From Porphyrobacter sp. SLTP (GTDB taxonomy: Bacteria; Pseudomonadota; Alphaproteobacteria; Sphingomonadales; Sphingomonadaceae), in assembly GCF_009905735.1 (NCBI RefSeq), contig NZ_JAAALE010000024.1, forward strand, positions 1-44,767: a stretch of 44,767 bases of DNA, given 5' to 3'. Numbering within the stretch: position 1 is the stretch's first letter; every line of letters starts with the position of its first letter. The notes beneath the pieces are model-generated. The model searched no databases, was not told where the DNA came from, and was given only the letters and a program-made list of their open reading frames with translations. A program made the translations under genes and the position numbers. This document shows, one piece after another, positions 1 through 12,999 of the stretch.

Positions 1-117
1 GGACCACCGAAGGTGGTGGAGGGGCGGGCTACCGCGATCCGTAAGGTGATCTTGCGGGGCAGCGCCGCTTGCCCCTCCACCATGCTGCGCATGGCCCCCC
101 TCCCCGTTCCGGGGAGG
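1..117. repeat. Structured GC-rich non-coding element
   Basis: No open gene is supported here. Several inverted repeats are visible: TGGTGGAGGGGC (14-25) pairs exactly with GCCCCTCCACCA (71-82), and CCTCCCCG (99-106) pairs with CGGGGAGG (110-117) across a 3-base loop. A smaller CCGC-GATC / GATC-TTGCGG stem lies between the arms of the first. The run around 71-117 resembles intergenic repeats I associate with sphingomonad genomes, but that is recollection and was not searched. It could also end transcription of whatever lies upstream of fliD. Confidence 0.4.
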
Positions 118-164
118 ATTGCAAACATCCTTAAACTCGCGCGCCGCCGCCCGTCCTCACGATC

Positions 165-1598
165 ATGACCACGACCTCCGGCTCATCCATCATCTCCGCG
201 CTTGGCGCTGGCAGCGGCGTCGATTTCATCAAGCTGGCGCAGGATATCTCCGCCGCCAGCTTTGCCGCGCAGCGCAATGCCATCACCGCACGCAAGACCG
301 CGCTGGAGGCGCAGATTTCTGCCGCCGGTAAGCTGCGCGGCGCGATTTCCGGACTGGTGAGCGCGCTGGGCGACCGCATCCGCAACGGCGATCTTGCGCC
401 CAAGCCCGAACTTGCCAACCCCGCCGTCGCCAAGGTGACCGTGCCCGCTGGCCTCAACCCGCGCGGCAATTTCGCGCTGGAGGTGACCCAGCTTGCCCAA
501 AGCCAGACGCTGGTGGGCCGTCCCTACGCCAATCGCGATGCGCTGGTGGGTCAGGGCACGCTCACCCTGCGGTTCGGCACGGTCAACGGCGCCAGCTTCA
601 CCCCCGATGTCGCGCGCGCCGCTGCCACCATTACCGTCACCGCGACCGATACGCTCGCAACGCTGGCGACCAAGATCAATCAGGCCAGCGGCGGGGCGGT
701 GCAGGCCTATGTCGCCGAGGGCGCAAGCGGCGCGCAGCTGGTGATGAAAGGGGACGAAGGCGCGGCCAATGGCTTCGTGCTCGAAGCCGCGGGGGCGGGC
801 GGCGCGGCGGCTCCGGGCGATCTCAGCTATAGCGGCTGGCAACCGGCGACCAATGCGGGCGAGTTGCAGACCGCCGCGCGCAATGCGGTGTCCCGGCTCG
901 ACACGGTGGAGCGCACCAGCCCGACCAACCGCGTCACCGACCTGCCGGGCGGGTTCGTCCTCAACCTCACCGCGACCAATGCCGGCGCGCCGACCAAGCT
1001 CAGCTTCGCCAGCAACACCGAGGCGATTGCCAGCGTGATGACGGATTTCGTCGCCGCGCTGAACGATATCGTCAGCCAGCTCGCCGATGTCGCCGCGCCG
1101 ATTGGCGGGGAGCTCGGCAATGATCCCGGTGCGCGCGAATTGCGCCGCGCTCTCGCCGGATTGGCGGGCCAGATCGTCATGCCCGGCGCTGCCGAAGGCG
1201 AGCCGCGCACGCTCGGCGATCTCGGGCTGGCGCTGAACCGTGATGGCAGCTTCCGATTGGACAAGGCGCGCCTGAATCGCTCGCTTGAGACCAGCCCCGA
1301 TGCCGTCGCGGCGATGTTCACCACCGGGGTCTCCGGCATATTCGCGACAATGGACCGCCTCGCGCGGGACAACAACCTGGTCACCGATCCCGGATCGCTG
1401 GGCGGATCGCTCAAGCGGTTCGAGGCGCAGAAAGCCGCCAGTGACGCGCGACTGGCGAAAATCACCGAGCAGCAGGACAACCTACGCGAACGCCTGACCC
1501 GCGAATTCACCGCGTCGGAGCGCCGTGTCGCAGCGTCGCAATCGACTTTGGCGTTCCTGCGCCAGCAGGTCGATATCTGGTCGAACAGCAATCGGTAA
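165..1598 (+). CDS. fliD: Flagellar hook-associated protein 2, filament cap
   Basis: FliD forms the pentameric cap at the tip of the growing flagellar filament and helps incoming flagellin fold outside the cell. The 477-aa product has an N-terminal FliD region (about residues 8-105) opening with a GSGVDF motif after a Ser/Thr-rich leader. A variable middle follows, then a C-terminal FliD domain (about 235-460) ending in a heptad-like helical tail (roughly 415-477), as the family requires for coiled-coil packing. Length is normal for the family. There is no cleavable signal, as expected for a type III exported protein. fliS starts 12 bases after its stop, so the two are probably co-transcribed. 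The upstream flagellar genes lie outside the window. The ATG at 165 has only a weak ribosome site. Confidence 0.93.
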   Translation: MTTTSGSSIISALGAGSGVDFIKLAQDISAASFAAQRNAITARKTALEAQISAAGKLRGAISGLVSALGDRIRNGDLAPKPELANPAVAKVTVPAGLNPRGNFALEVTQLAQSQTLVGRPYANRDALVGQGTLTLRFGTVNGASFTPDVARAAATITVTATDTLATLATKINQASGGAVQAYVAEGASGAQLVMKGDEGAANGFVLEAAGAGGAAAPGDLSYSGWQPATNAGELQTAARNAVSRLDTVERTSPTNRVTDLPGGFVLNLTATNAGAPTKLSFASNTEAIASVMTDFVAALNDIVSQLADVAAPIGGELGNDPGARELRRALAGLAGQIVMPGAAEGEPRTLGDLGLALNRDGSFRLDKARLNRSLETSPDAVAAMFTTGVSGIFATMDRLARDNNLVTDPGSLGGSLKRFEAQKAASDARLAKITEQQDNLRERLTREFTASERRVAASQSTLAFLRQQVDIWSNSNR

Positions 1599-1610
1599 CG
1601 GGGGCCTATA

Positions 1611-2009
1611 ATGCAGATGTTCAGCCAGAACCCTGCCGCTGCCTATCGCCGGGTGGCGCTGGAAGCCCGGATCGAGGCTTCGGGCAGCGCCGATCTCACG
1701 CGCATATGTCTGGAAGAGGCTTACGCCGCGCTGGGGCAGGCATTGCGCGCCATAGAGCAGCAGTTGCCCGGTCATAGCGAGGCAGTAGCGGGGTCTTCGC
1801 GGGGTTATCGAGACCCGCTGAGCCGGGCGCAGACGATCCTGTTGTGGCTCGCCGGGTCGGTGGCGCCGGGCCATCCGTTGGGGGCAAGCCTCACAGCGTT
1901 CTATGGCGGACTGGCGAGCCAGACCGGGGTGCAAATCCAACAGCCGGACGCGCGGCGGATCGCCAGAATTCGTCAGGATATCAGCGATTTACTAGAGGCT
2001 GCGGCGTAG
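1611..2009 (+). CDS. fliS: Flagellar export chaperone FliS
   Basis: FliS is a cytosolic all-helical chaperone that binds the C-terminus of newly made flagellin and keeps it unfolded for export. The 132-aa protein has the typical FliS opening, with an N-terminal NPAAAYRRVALEARIEAS segment (residues 6-23) matching the family's Y-x-x-V/Q-x-x-T/A pattern. A long helical body and the expected length also fit. It follows fliD by 12 bases in the same direction, which is the standard fliD-fliS order and supports the call. The parS-like palindrome starts 10 bases after its stop codon. Confidence 0.88.
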   Translation: MQMFSQNPAAAYRRVALEARIEASGSADLTRICLEEAYAALGQALRAIEQQLPGHSEAVAGSSRGYRDPLSRAQTILLWLAGSVAPGHPLGASLTAFYGGLASQTGVQIQQPDARRIARIRQDISDLLEAAA

Positions 2010-2019
2010 GGTTTCGCAG

Positions 2020-2035
2020 TGTTTCACGTGAAACA
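2020..2035. other. parS-like ParB binding site 1
   Basis: The 16-base sequence TGTTTCACGTGAAACA is a perfect palindrome and fits the conserved bacterial chromosomal parS consensus (TGTTNCACGTGAAACA), which ParB binds to load onto the chromosome for segregation. It sits in the 44-base gap between the convergent 3' ends of fliS and the alpha/beta hydrolase gene, where it does not interfere with coding. ParB binding itself is inferred. Confidence 0.85.
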
Positions 2036-2053
2036 TTTGACGAACATTGGCGC

Positions 2054-2926
2054 TCAGTCGATCCATTCCGCGATGATCCGCGCCGCGTCTGCCGGGTCCT
2101 GAAACGGGTGGAAGTGGGTCATGTCGGGCCGGTAAAGGTCAGTCCCCTGCGGCAGGACATTCGCCAATTCGGGCCAGGTCGGCGAGCTCTTGAAATCGTT
2201 GAGATTGGTCATCTGCGCCCGCACCACCAGCACCGGAATATCGACTGTCCGGGCGGTCTCCACGATCGCGCCGTTGCTGCGGCTTGAGGCATAGACGCTG
2301 GCTTCGACTTCGGGGGCGCAGGCCAGTTCCAGACCCTCGCCCGAGGCGGCTTGGGTCAGGCCGTAGCGGCAGTAATCGGCGAAAACGCGGGGGTCGAACA
2401 GGTTGTAGGGATCGCGGGTCTGGAAGCGCTCGATCATCGCGTCGGCGCTGGCGAAATCGCGCTTGCGGCGGATCGCGGGGTGGGGGTTGTCGGCGGTATA
2501 GAGCGGCTGGCCGTCCCCGTAGAACTCGGGCGCAAGGATCACCGGATCGAACAGCACGAGCCGGCTGAACCGTTCGGGCGCATCAGCGGCGACTTGCAGT
2601 AGGGTGTGCGCGCCCATCGAATGGCCGATGCCGACGGCGTCGGTGATGCCCGCCTGGGCGAAGAAATCGGCAACATCGCTGGCAACGACGCGCCAATCGT
2701 CAATCGGCCCGGCGCGCGATTGCCCGTGGCCGCGCAGGTCGATGGCGTAGGCGGGATGATCAGGGAAAGCCTCGACAATCGCGTCGAACACCCGCCCATG
2801 GAACCCGGTCGCATGGGCGAAGACGAGCGGCTTGCCGTCTCCGTCAGAGGCCCATTCGTGCACGGCAAGTTCGATGCCGCCAGTGGGGTAGAAGCGGGTG
2901 ACGGGGGCGGGGCGGGTGGTGCTCAT
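2054..2926 (-). CDS. Alpha/beta hydrolase
   Basis: A serine hydrolase of the alpha/beta fold whose substrate cannot be read from sequence. The 290-aa protein has an HATGFHG segment where the family's oxyanion-hole HG motif is expected. It also has the nucleophile elbow GHSMGAH, and a C-terminal THFHPFQDP stretch carrying the likely catalytic histidine. There is no signal peptide, so it is probably cytoplasmic. I start it at the ATG at 2926 (MSTTRPAPVTRFYP) rather than an in-frame ATG ten codons upstream, because the conserved region begins just after it. It ends convergently with fliS across the parS-like site and lies about 55 bases downstream of the flippase gene on the same strand. Confidence 0.8.
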   Translation of the reverse strand: MSTTRPAPVTRFYPTGGIELAVHEWASDGDGKPLVFAHATGFHGRVFDAIVEAFPDHPAYAIDLRGHGQSRAGPIDDWRVVASDVADFFAQAGITDAVGIGHSMGAHTLLQVAADAPERFSRLVLFDPVILAPEFYGDGQPLYTADNPHPAIRRKRDFASADAMIERFQTRDPYNLFDPRVFADYCRYGLTQAASGEGLELACAPEVEASVYASSRSNGAIVETARTVDIPVLVVRAQMTNLNDFKSSPTWPELANVLPQGTDLYRPDMTHFHPFQDPADAARIIAEWID

Positions 2927-2981
2927 CCGCCTGCCCAACCGTATCACCGGCTCCAAGTCAATCGCACAGCTTTGCTAGGGG

Positions 2982-4475
2982 TCATTCGGCCGGAGCCGGT
3001 TCCGCCTCACCGCGATTGCGCAGGAAATGCAGCGCTTCGGCCAGCCGGTCCGGCGCGATCAGGTGGAGCGCGCCGAGGTACAGACCCACGCCGAGCAGCA
3101 CGGCGCTCGCCAGCGCGGCGATGTCCGGCACCTCTGGCAAGGCCCGCAGCATCAGCCCCACGCCCGCCGCCATCACCAGCGCCGCAGCGGCCGGGGGTGC
3201 AATCGCGCTCGCCAGCCCGGCATAGCTGAAGCCCAGCACGGGGCGCGACAGCAGGATCGTCGCCCCGGTCAGCACTGCCATCCCGCCGACCCAGCCCCAG
3301 GCAAAGCCGACGAGGCCCCAGTTCGAACCGGTCAGGAATGCCAGCGGCATCACCACCGCGCCCAGCATCGTCACCTTGAGCGCGATCCCCGGAAAGCCGC
3401 GCGCATTGGTCGCGGGCGCGAACAGGATTTGCAGCGTCAGCATCGCCATTGCGCCCGCCAGGATCGGCAGCAGCGGGACGATCTGGATCCACTTTTCCCC
3501 CAGCAACACCGGCACCAGCACCGGGGCGACCACCGCGATCCCGGCATAGGCGGGCAGGCCGACCATCATCACCAACCGGATTGTGGCGAGCAGCGCGGAG
3601 GAACCCCAGTCGCTCTGCCCCTCACCCTGCTGGCGCGCATAGGCGGCGTAGGCGACTTCGTTGATCGGCGGGACGAACTTGGCCGCGAGCAATTGGGCGA
3701 GGAACAGGCCGGTGGTGTAAACGCCCAGACTGTGCGCATCGAGCACACGCCCGGCGATCATCACATCGGCCTGGCTCTGCACGAACCAGAACAGCTGCGT
3801 TGCGGTCATCACCCCGCCAAAGCCCGCGATATGGCCCGCGCCGGTAAAGCGGAAGATTGGGCGGATCGGCGCGTGCGCGGCCCAAGTCATGCCGACCGCT
3901 TCGGTCAGCAGCATGATCATCGGCGCGGCCACAAGCGTCCACACGCCCCAGCCGCTCAGGGCCCCGGTCAAAGCGGTCACCGCACCCGCCATCGCCGCCG
4001 CCAGCCGCACCTGTGCCGGGCGGCGGAAGTCCATCTTGCGGCTCAGCATCGCGTGCGGCAGCGCGCAGAATGGCACCGCGAGATAGAGCAGCGATTGCAC
4101 CCGCAGCAGGTCTGTCACCATCGGCTGTTCGAACCACAGGGCCACCAACGGCGCGGCCAGGAACTGAGTCAGCGCCAGCCCGCCATTGAGCAGGATCAGC
4201 ATCCCCAGCGTCTGGCGCAGGCGCTCGTCCGTCACCTCCTCCTCGCGGATCAGGGCACTCGCCAGACCCCAGCCATTCATGGTGCTGAGCAGCGTCAGCA
4301 TCACCTGCGCCATCGCGAACAGGCCATAATCCTGCGGCGCGAGCAGGCGGATCACGATCAGGGTCGAGGCCCAGGACACGATCTGGGTCAGCACCTGACT
4401 GCCCGAGCGCCAGATCACCGCCGTGCGCACCTGCGCGGCGAGCGAGGGTTTGGAGATGGGGTCAGCCTCAGCCAT
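2982..4475 (-). CDS. Polysaccharide flippase (Wzx/MATE-like)
   Basis: This is an integral membrane transporter of the polysaccharide biosynthesis/oligosaccharide flippase group, which moves lipid-linked sugar units across the inner membrane. The 497-aa protein shows about twelve to fourteen hydrophobic segments. Its N-terminal pattern (SQVLTQIVSWASTLIVIRLL followed by APQDYGLFAMAQV, residues about 27-60) is characteristic of the family's lipopolysaccharide/teichuronic exporter branch. The ATG at 4475 is preferred over a TTG one codon earlier. It overlaps the stop of the upstream acetyltransferase gene by 8 bases, so the two are translationally coupled and probably serve one surface-polysaccharide pathway. 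The glycan is unknown. Confidence 0.85.
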   Translation of the reverse strand: MAEADPISKPSLAAQVRTAVIWRSGSQVLTQIVSWASTLIVIRLLAPQDYGLFAMAQVMLTLLSTMNGWGLASALIREEEVTDERLRQTLGMLILLNGGLALTQFLAAPLVALWFEQPMVTDLLRVQSLLYLAVPFCALPHAMLSRKMDFRRPAQVRLAAAMAGAVTALTGALSGWGVWTLVAAPMIMLLTEAVGMTWAAHAPIRPIFRFTGAGHIAGFGGVMTATQLFWFVQSQADVMIAGRVLDAHSLGVYTTGLFLAQLLAAKFVPPINEVAYAAYARQQGEGQSDWGSSALLATIRLVMMVGLPAYAGIAVVAPVLVPVLLGEKWIQIVPLLPILAGAMAMLTLQILFAPATNARGFPGIALKVTMLGAVVMPLAFLTGSNWGLVGFAWGWVGGMAVLTGATILLSRPVLGFSYAGLASAIAPPAAAALVMAAGVGLMLRALPEVPDIAALASAVLLGVGLYLGALHLIAPDRLAEALHFLRNRGEAEPAPAE

Positions 4476-5577
4476 CAATGGTCCTGCACGGCATGATCGC
4501 GGCGGTGGCGGGGGTGGGCGCCAGTTCGTCGCCCCAGGCTTGCGCCAGCATCCGCGCGGCGGAACGGCTGCGCACGAACAGCAGATCGGCCATCGCGTAG
4601 CCTTCGACCGCGCCCATGTCTTTCTTGTAGCCGGTGTCGCCCACGCCCATGTCCATCACGCTTTGCCCATCGGCAATGGCGTCCTCCATCGCGCGGTAAT
4701 TGGTGAGCTTGCCGATGCCGAGGTGCTTCAGGTCTTCGACATAGCTGCCGGCAATGCCATATTGCACCGCGCCATCGTCGAGATCGAAGCTGAAGGCGAC
4801 CGGGCGATCACCCATCATCAGGATCGTGGCCGAGAGATTCGCGGCGAGGACGGGATCGGTCAGCACATGGCTCCACAAGGCGCGCTGGGCGGGGGTCATG
4901 AACTTGGCGCCGCTGCCGTCGGTGGTGCGGCCGATCCAGCTTGCGGCTTCGATCCGGCCCATGTCCTCCAGCGCGCCGGTGTCCCAGCCCGTCCCGCGCA
5001 CATAGCGCCAGCGCGGGGTGCCGTGCTCGTCGAGCTTGCGCCACGCGGCGCGCAATTTGCGGGCGGTCGAGGCGCTGGGCCAGCCCCGCTGGCGGGCAGC
5101 GTCGAGGTCGATCACCCAGCTTGTCCCGGCGGGGCGCGACAGCACGGTCCAGTTGGCGAGCTGGGCGGCGGCAATCAGCAGCGTCGTCGCCGGATCGTCG
5201 CACCGCGCCGGGCCAACCCGCCACACCGGGCCAAGACAGCGCGCGGCGGTGTGGTCGAGCGCATGGGCGAGTTCGAACACGTCGCAATCGGGCGCGAACA
5301 GCGGACTGCGCAGCGGCCAGTAGGATCCCGGCACCTTGCGTGCGCGGCCAATCATGGGGCCGAAAGTGATGGTCGGGATCGCGGCGAGCACTGTGCCGTC
5401 ACCGCCGCGCCGCAACAGCAGCGTCCGCCCACGATTGGGCGCGCGGGCCGCATACCAGGCCGCGCGCAGGAAACCGTGTCCGGCAAGATTGCAGGATGCA
5501 AGCGTGTTGATTTCAGGCGGGAATCCCTCCACCGCTGCGACCGTCAGGCGGCTCGATGCAATGCTGCTCTCGTACAT
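4468..5577 (-). CDS. CelD/BioF2-type GNAT acetyltransferase
   Basis: A GNAT-fold acyltransferase of the Acetyltransf_6 (CelD/BioF2-like) group, 369 aa. These enzymes are usually found with exopolysaccharide genes. The domain spans about residues 140-330 and includes the conserved run RPVAFSFDLDDGAVQYGIAG (about 265-284), followed by LGIGKLTNYRAMEDAIADG and a GDTGYKKDMG motif. No signal or membrane segment is seen. A good ribosome site (AGGTGAGGA) precedes the ATG at 5577. It overlaps the flippase gene, which suggests it modifies a carbohydrate that the flippase exports; this is inferred from context. Confidence 0.78.
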   Translation of the reverse strand: MYESSIASSRLTVAAVEGFPPEINTLASCNLAGHGFLRAAWYAARAPNRGRTLLLRRGGDGTVLAAIPTITFGPMIGRARKVPGSYWPLRSPLFAPDCDVFELAHALDHTAARCLGPVWRVGPARCDDPATTLLIAAAQLANWTVLSRPAGTSWVIDLDAARQRGWPSASTARKLRAAWRKLDEHGTPRWRYVRGTGWDTGALEDMGRIEAASWIGRTTDGSGAKFMTPAQRALWSHVLTDPVLAANLSATILMMGDRPVAFSFDLDDGAVQYGIAGSYVEDLKHLGIGKLTNYRAMEDAIADGQSVMDMGVGDTGYKKDMGAVEGYAMADLLFVRSRSAARMLAQAWGDELAPTPATAAIMPCRTIDG

Positions 5578-5633
5578 TCCTCACCTGCATGGCCCGTGTG
5601 GGCGAAGCGCAAACCTTGCCATAGCGGAGGGGC

Positions 5634-5650
5634 GTAACCACGCGGTTAAC
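5634..5650. promoter_or_regulatory. Imperfect inverted repeat in divergent promoter region
   Basis: GTAACC at 5634-5639 and GGTTAAC at 5644-5650 form an imperfect inverted repeat about 60 bases upstream of the acetyltransferase start. Read on the minus strand it has TTAACC followed by a weak second half, so it could be a regulator site. The binding factor is not known. Confidence 0.3.
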
Positions 5651-5780
5651 CACAGGCCTGACAATCGGGCGCTTTTGCCTGATGCCGCTGGAACCGTGGG
5701 CGGCGGTATTGATTGACACAGTGGGGCGGTATGCCGATGACCCCGGATGCGCGCCTGTTCCTTGATCGCCGGAGACCTTC

Positions 5781-6283
5781 GTGCCTGCTTCTGCTCCGGA
5801 TATCTCTGCCGAAACCCGCGCGTTCCGCCAGCTGATGGGGCAATTTGCGACCGGTGTGGCGGTTATCTCGCTGGTGCCGCCCGGCGGCGGCGTGTCGGCG
5901 ATGACGATCAATTCGCTGGTGTCGATCTCACTCGATCCGATGCTGGTGAGCTGGAGCTTGCAGAATTCGGCGAGCCTCTATGATGCCTATGCGGGCGCGG
6001 AGGCGTTTGCGTTCAGCATTCTGGCCGATAGCCAGCAGACGCTCGCCCGGCGCTATGCTGCGCGCGGGGACAGCGCGCTTGATCCGGCGGATTTTGAGCC
6101 GGGGCCGAGCGGGCTGCCGGTGATCCGTGGCGCGCTCGCCCACATCGCCTGCCGCCGGTTCGCGGTGCATCCAGCGGGCGACCATACGCTGATCCTCGGC
6201 GCGGTGACCGGGATCGCGCAGGCTGACACGGGCAGTGGACGCCCGCTGCTGTTCTTCGGCGGGCGGTTTGGCGAAATGGCGCC

Positions 6284-6287
<4 letters not shown>
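5781..6287 (+). CDS. Flavin reductase family protein
   Basis: A flavin-binding split-barrel protein of the flavin reductase-like group, which reduces FMN or FAD with NAD(P)H and often supplies reduced flavin to a monooxygenase. The 168-aa protein shows the family's opening [17 protein letters not shown] (about residues 14-30), then [21 protein letters not shown] (conserved flavin-binding region, about 40-60), [13 protein letters not shown] and [12 protein letters not shown] segments. Length is normal. Translation probably begins at the GTG at 5781, preceded by GGAGA. Its stop codon overlaps the stop of the convergent frmA gene by 4 bases. No monooxygenase partner is adjacent. Confidence 0.88.
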
Positions 6288-7396
<1,109 letters not shown>

Positions 7397-7416
7397 GGGG
7401 CGGATTCTCCGGTTGG

Positions 7417-10688
<3,272 letters not shown>

Positions 10689-12893
10689 TCACGCCCGGCG
10701 GCGCTGCGCCGTTCCGGCCCCGTCCGTATCGGCAAAGCGCGCCTGCAAATCCGCCAGCAGCGCCGGTCGGCCATAGCGATAGCCCTGCACATGGCGGCAG
10801 CCGATGGCGCGCAGGAAGATTTCCTGTTCCTCGGTCTCGACCCCCTCCACCACGACGCGCAGGCCCAGGCTGTAGCCCATCTGCACAATCGCCTGAATGA
10901 TCAGCCGCGACTGGTGATCCTCGCCAATCCCGGCGATGAAATCGCGGTCGATCTTGACCTTGTGGATCGGGAAGGCGCGCAGGTGGGTGAGTGACGAGAA
11001 CCCGGTGCCGAAATCATCGAGGCAGATGGTGAAGCCGCATTCGTCCAGCATCGCCAGCGACGCGCGCAGCTGCCCGCCCGCGTCGATCAGCATGGTCTCG
11101 GTCACTTCGATGGTGATGTTCTGGGGGCTGAGCGGGCTATCGTCGATCACGTCGATCAGATGCTGCACGAAGTCGCCGCGCCGCAAATCGGCTTCCGACA
11201 GGTTGAGCCCGATCCGCGTGTCAGGCCCGAACAGAGCGAGGATTGCGGTGCCATCGGCCACGACCGAATCGAGCATCACCCGGCTGACCCGGCGCGACAA
11301 TTCGGGATCGAGCAGGGCGGCAAACACGTCGCTCGCAGCCAGCAGGCGTCCATCCTCGTCGCGCAGCCGCAGCAGCGCTTCGACCGAGACGACTTCGCCG
11401 CTCTCCAGATCGACAATCGGTTGATAGGCCGCCATCGCCCGCCCGCTGTTGAGCGCCCCGCGCAGCTGCGCGATGGCGGTCTGGCGTTCGGACTGGCGCG
11501 CTTCGATGTGATGGTCCCAGCACACCACTGCGCCGCGCCCGGCCTCCTTGCCGCGATACAGCGCAAGGTCTGCCCGGCGCATGATTTCTTCGCTGCTCGC
11601 CGAGGTGCTCATCTGCGCTATGCCGCAGGTCGCGCCGATCTTGAGCATGGTGCTGCCGAGCGGCGGCATCTCCTCGAATTCGGCCAGCAGGTCCTCAAGG
11701 TAGCGGGTCACTTCGCCAAGCGTCATCGCGGGCGGGAACAGCATGGCGAATTCGTCACCACCCCAGCGCGCCAGAAACATGCCCGGCGCAATCCGCATCG
11801 TGAGCTGTTCGGCGATGGTTTCCAGCACCCGGTCTCCGACCAGATGGCCCAGCGTGTCATTGACGTCCTTGAACCCGTCGAGATCAAGCAGGGCGATCGT
11901 GACCGGCTCGGCCTCGGCCGCCTGCATCGCCTTGGCCAGCCTGCGATCGAAGCTGGCGCGGTTATAGAGCCCGGTCAGCCGGTCACGTTCGGCCGCACGG
12001 TTCAGGGCAACATTGCGCAGGTGTTCTTCGGTGCAATCAAGGATGATCCCGGCCACACATTCGGGCTGCCCGTCGACATCCATCCGTTCGCCGACCACGC
12101 GGATCCGGCGCCGTTCGCCATCGCGGCGGCGGATGGTGGTCTCAAAGCTGAACGGTTTGCCGTCCTCGATGGTGTCGTTGATCGCCTTGCTGACCATCGG
12201 GCGGTCTTCGGGCTGATAGAGCTGGACCACATCGGGGACGCTGACGGATCGGCCTGGCTCGAGTCCGGCGATATCGAACACCTGATCGGACCAGTGCAGC
12301 CGCCGGGTGGCGATATCGACCCGCCAGCTGCCGACATTGACCGCGCGTTCGGCCTGGCGAAACACTTGGGTCGACTGCTGGAGCGCAGCATTGGCAAGGC
12401 TCAAGGCGCGGGTACGGGCATTGAGCGCGAGGCTTTGTTCGGCAAGCTCGGCCAGCATTGCCAGCTGCGTGATCTGCTCGGGCCGGAAGGCGTTGGCTTC
12501 GGGCGAGATCACACACAGCGCGCCCAGCAGCACATCCTCGTCCGAACGGATCGGCACGCCGAGATAGGAGCGAATCCGAGGGCCGCCGGTGACAAGTTGG
12601 CTGTCACGCAGCCTATCGTCGGCTCGTGCGTCCGCGATCAGCAGTGGATCCTGGTTCAGCACGCAGACGGTGCAGAACGGGTCTTCGACCGGGGCTTCCA
12701 GCACGTCTGCGCCGGTGCGCCCCAGCACGCAGTGCTGTTCCTGCTCGACCACCGAGAGCAGCGCAATCGGGCAATTGAACATCGTGCTGGCGAGATGCGT
12801 GATGTGTGAAAAGACATCGCGCTCAGGAATCGCCTGAGCGCCGCGGTCGCGGATGGCAGTGAGACGGTGCTGATCCTTCACCCCCGCACCCAT
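10689..12893 (-). CDS. GAF-PAS-GGDEF-EAL cyclic-di-GMP protein
   Basis: A 734-aa soluble signalling protein predicted to make and/or degrade cyclic di-GMP. Order of domains: GAF (about 15-160, with IRSYLGVPIRSDEDVLLGALC), PAS with PAC (about 180-295), GGDEF (about 302-465) and EAL (about 480-725). The cyclase active site GGDEF is intact at about 378-382, but the product-inhibition RxxD site expected just upstream is absent (the stretch reads APGM). The EAL motif (about 505-507) is present with IEVTET, DDFGTGFSSL, KIDRDFI and EGVETEEQ, so the phosphodiesterase looks active. No membrane segment is seen. Nearby flagellar and Tad genes are plausible targets of such control, but that is inference. 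Confidence 0.92.
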   Translation of the reverse strand: MGAGVKDQHRLTAIRDRGAQAIPERDVFSHITHLASTMFNCPIALLSVVEQEQHCVLGRTGADVLEAPVEDPFCTVCVLNQDPLLIADARADDRLRDSQLVTGGPRIRSYLGVPIRSDEDVLLGALCVISPEANAFRPEQITQLAMLAELAEQSLALNARTRALSLANAALQQSTQVFRQAERAVNVGSWRVDIATRRLHWSDQVFDIAGLEPGRSVSVPDVVQLYQPEDRPMVSKAINDTIEDGKPFSFETTIRRRDGERRRIRVVGERMDVDGQPECVAGIILDCTEEHLRNVALNRAAERDRLTGLYNRASFDRRLAKAMQAAEAEPVTIALLDLDGFKDVNDTLGHLVGDRVLETIAEQLTMRIAPGMFLARWGGDEFAMLFPPAMTLGEVTRYLEDLLAEFEEMPPLGSTMLKIGATCGIAQMSTSASSEEIMRRADLALYRGKEAGRGAVVCWDHHIEARQSERQTAIAQLRGALNSGRAMAAYQPIVDLESGEVVSVEALLRLRDEDGRLLAASDVFAALLDPELSRRVSRVMLDSVVADGTAILALFGPDTRIGLNLSEADLRRGDFVQHLIDVIDDSPLSPQNITIEVTETMLIDAGGQLRASLAMLDECGFTICLDDFGTGFSSLTHLRAFPIHKVKIDRDFIAGIGEDHQSRLIIQAIVQMGYSLGLRVVVEGVETEEQEIFLRAIGCRHVQGYRYGRPALLADLQARFADTDGAGTAQRRRA

Positions 12894-12999
12894 GCCCGAA
12901 AGCCCTTAATAAACCGTCGATAAGGGTCTGGGTATCTGACGAAGGTTAGTTATTGGCCAAGCCAGGGATGCAGCCGCCTCACGTGTCGAAGGCTTGGAA

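Noticed and set aside
11160..12809. 549-codon plus-strand open frame
   Set aside because: It is the antisense of the GGDEF-EAL gene, whose domains and catalytic residues are clear.
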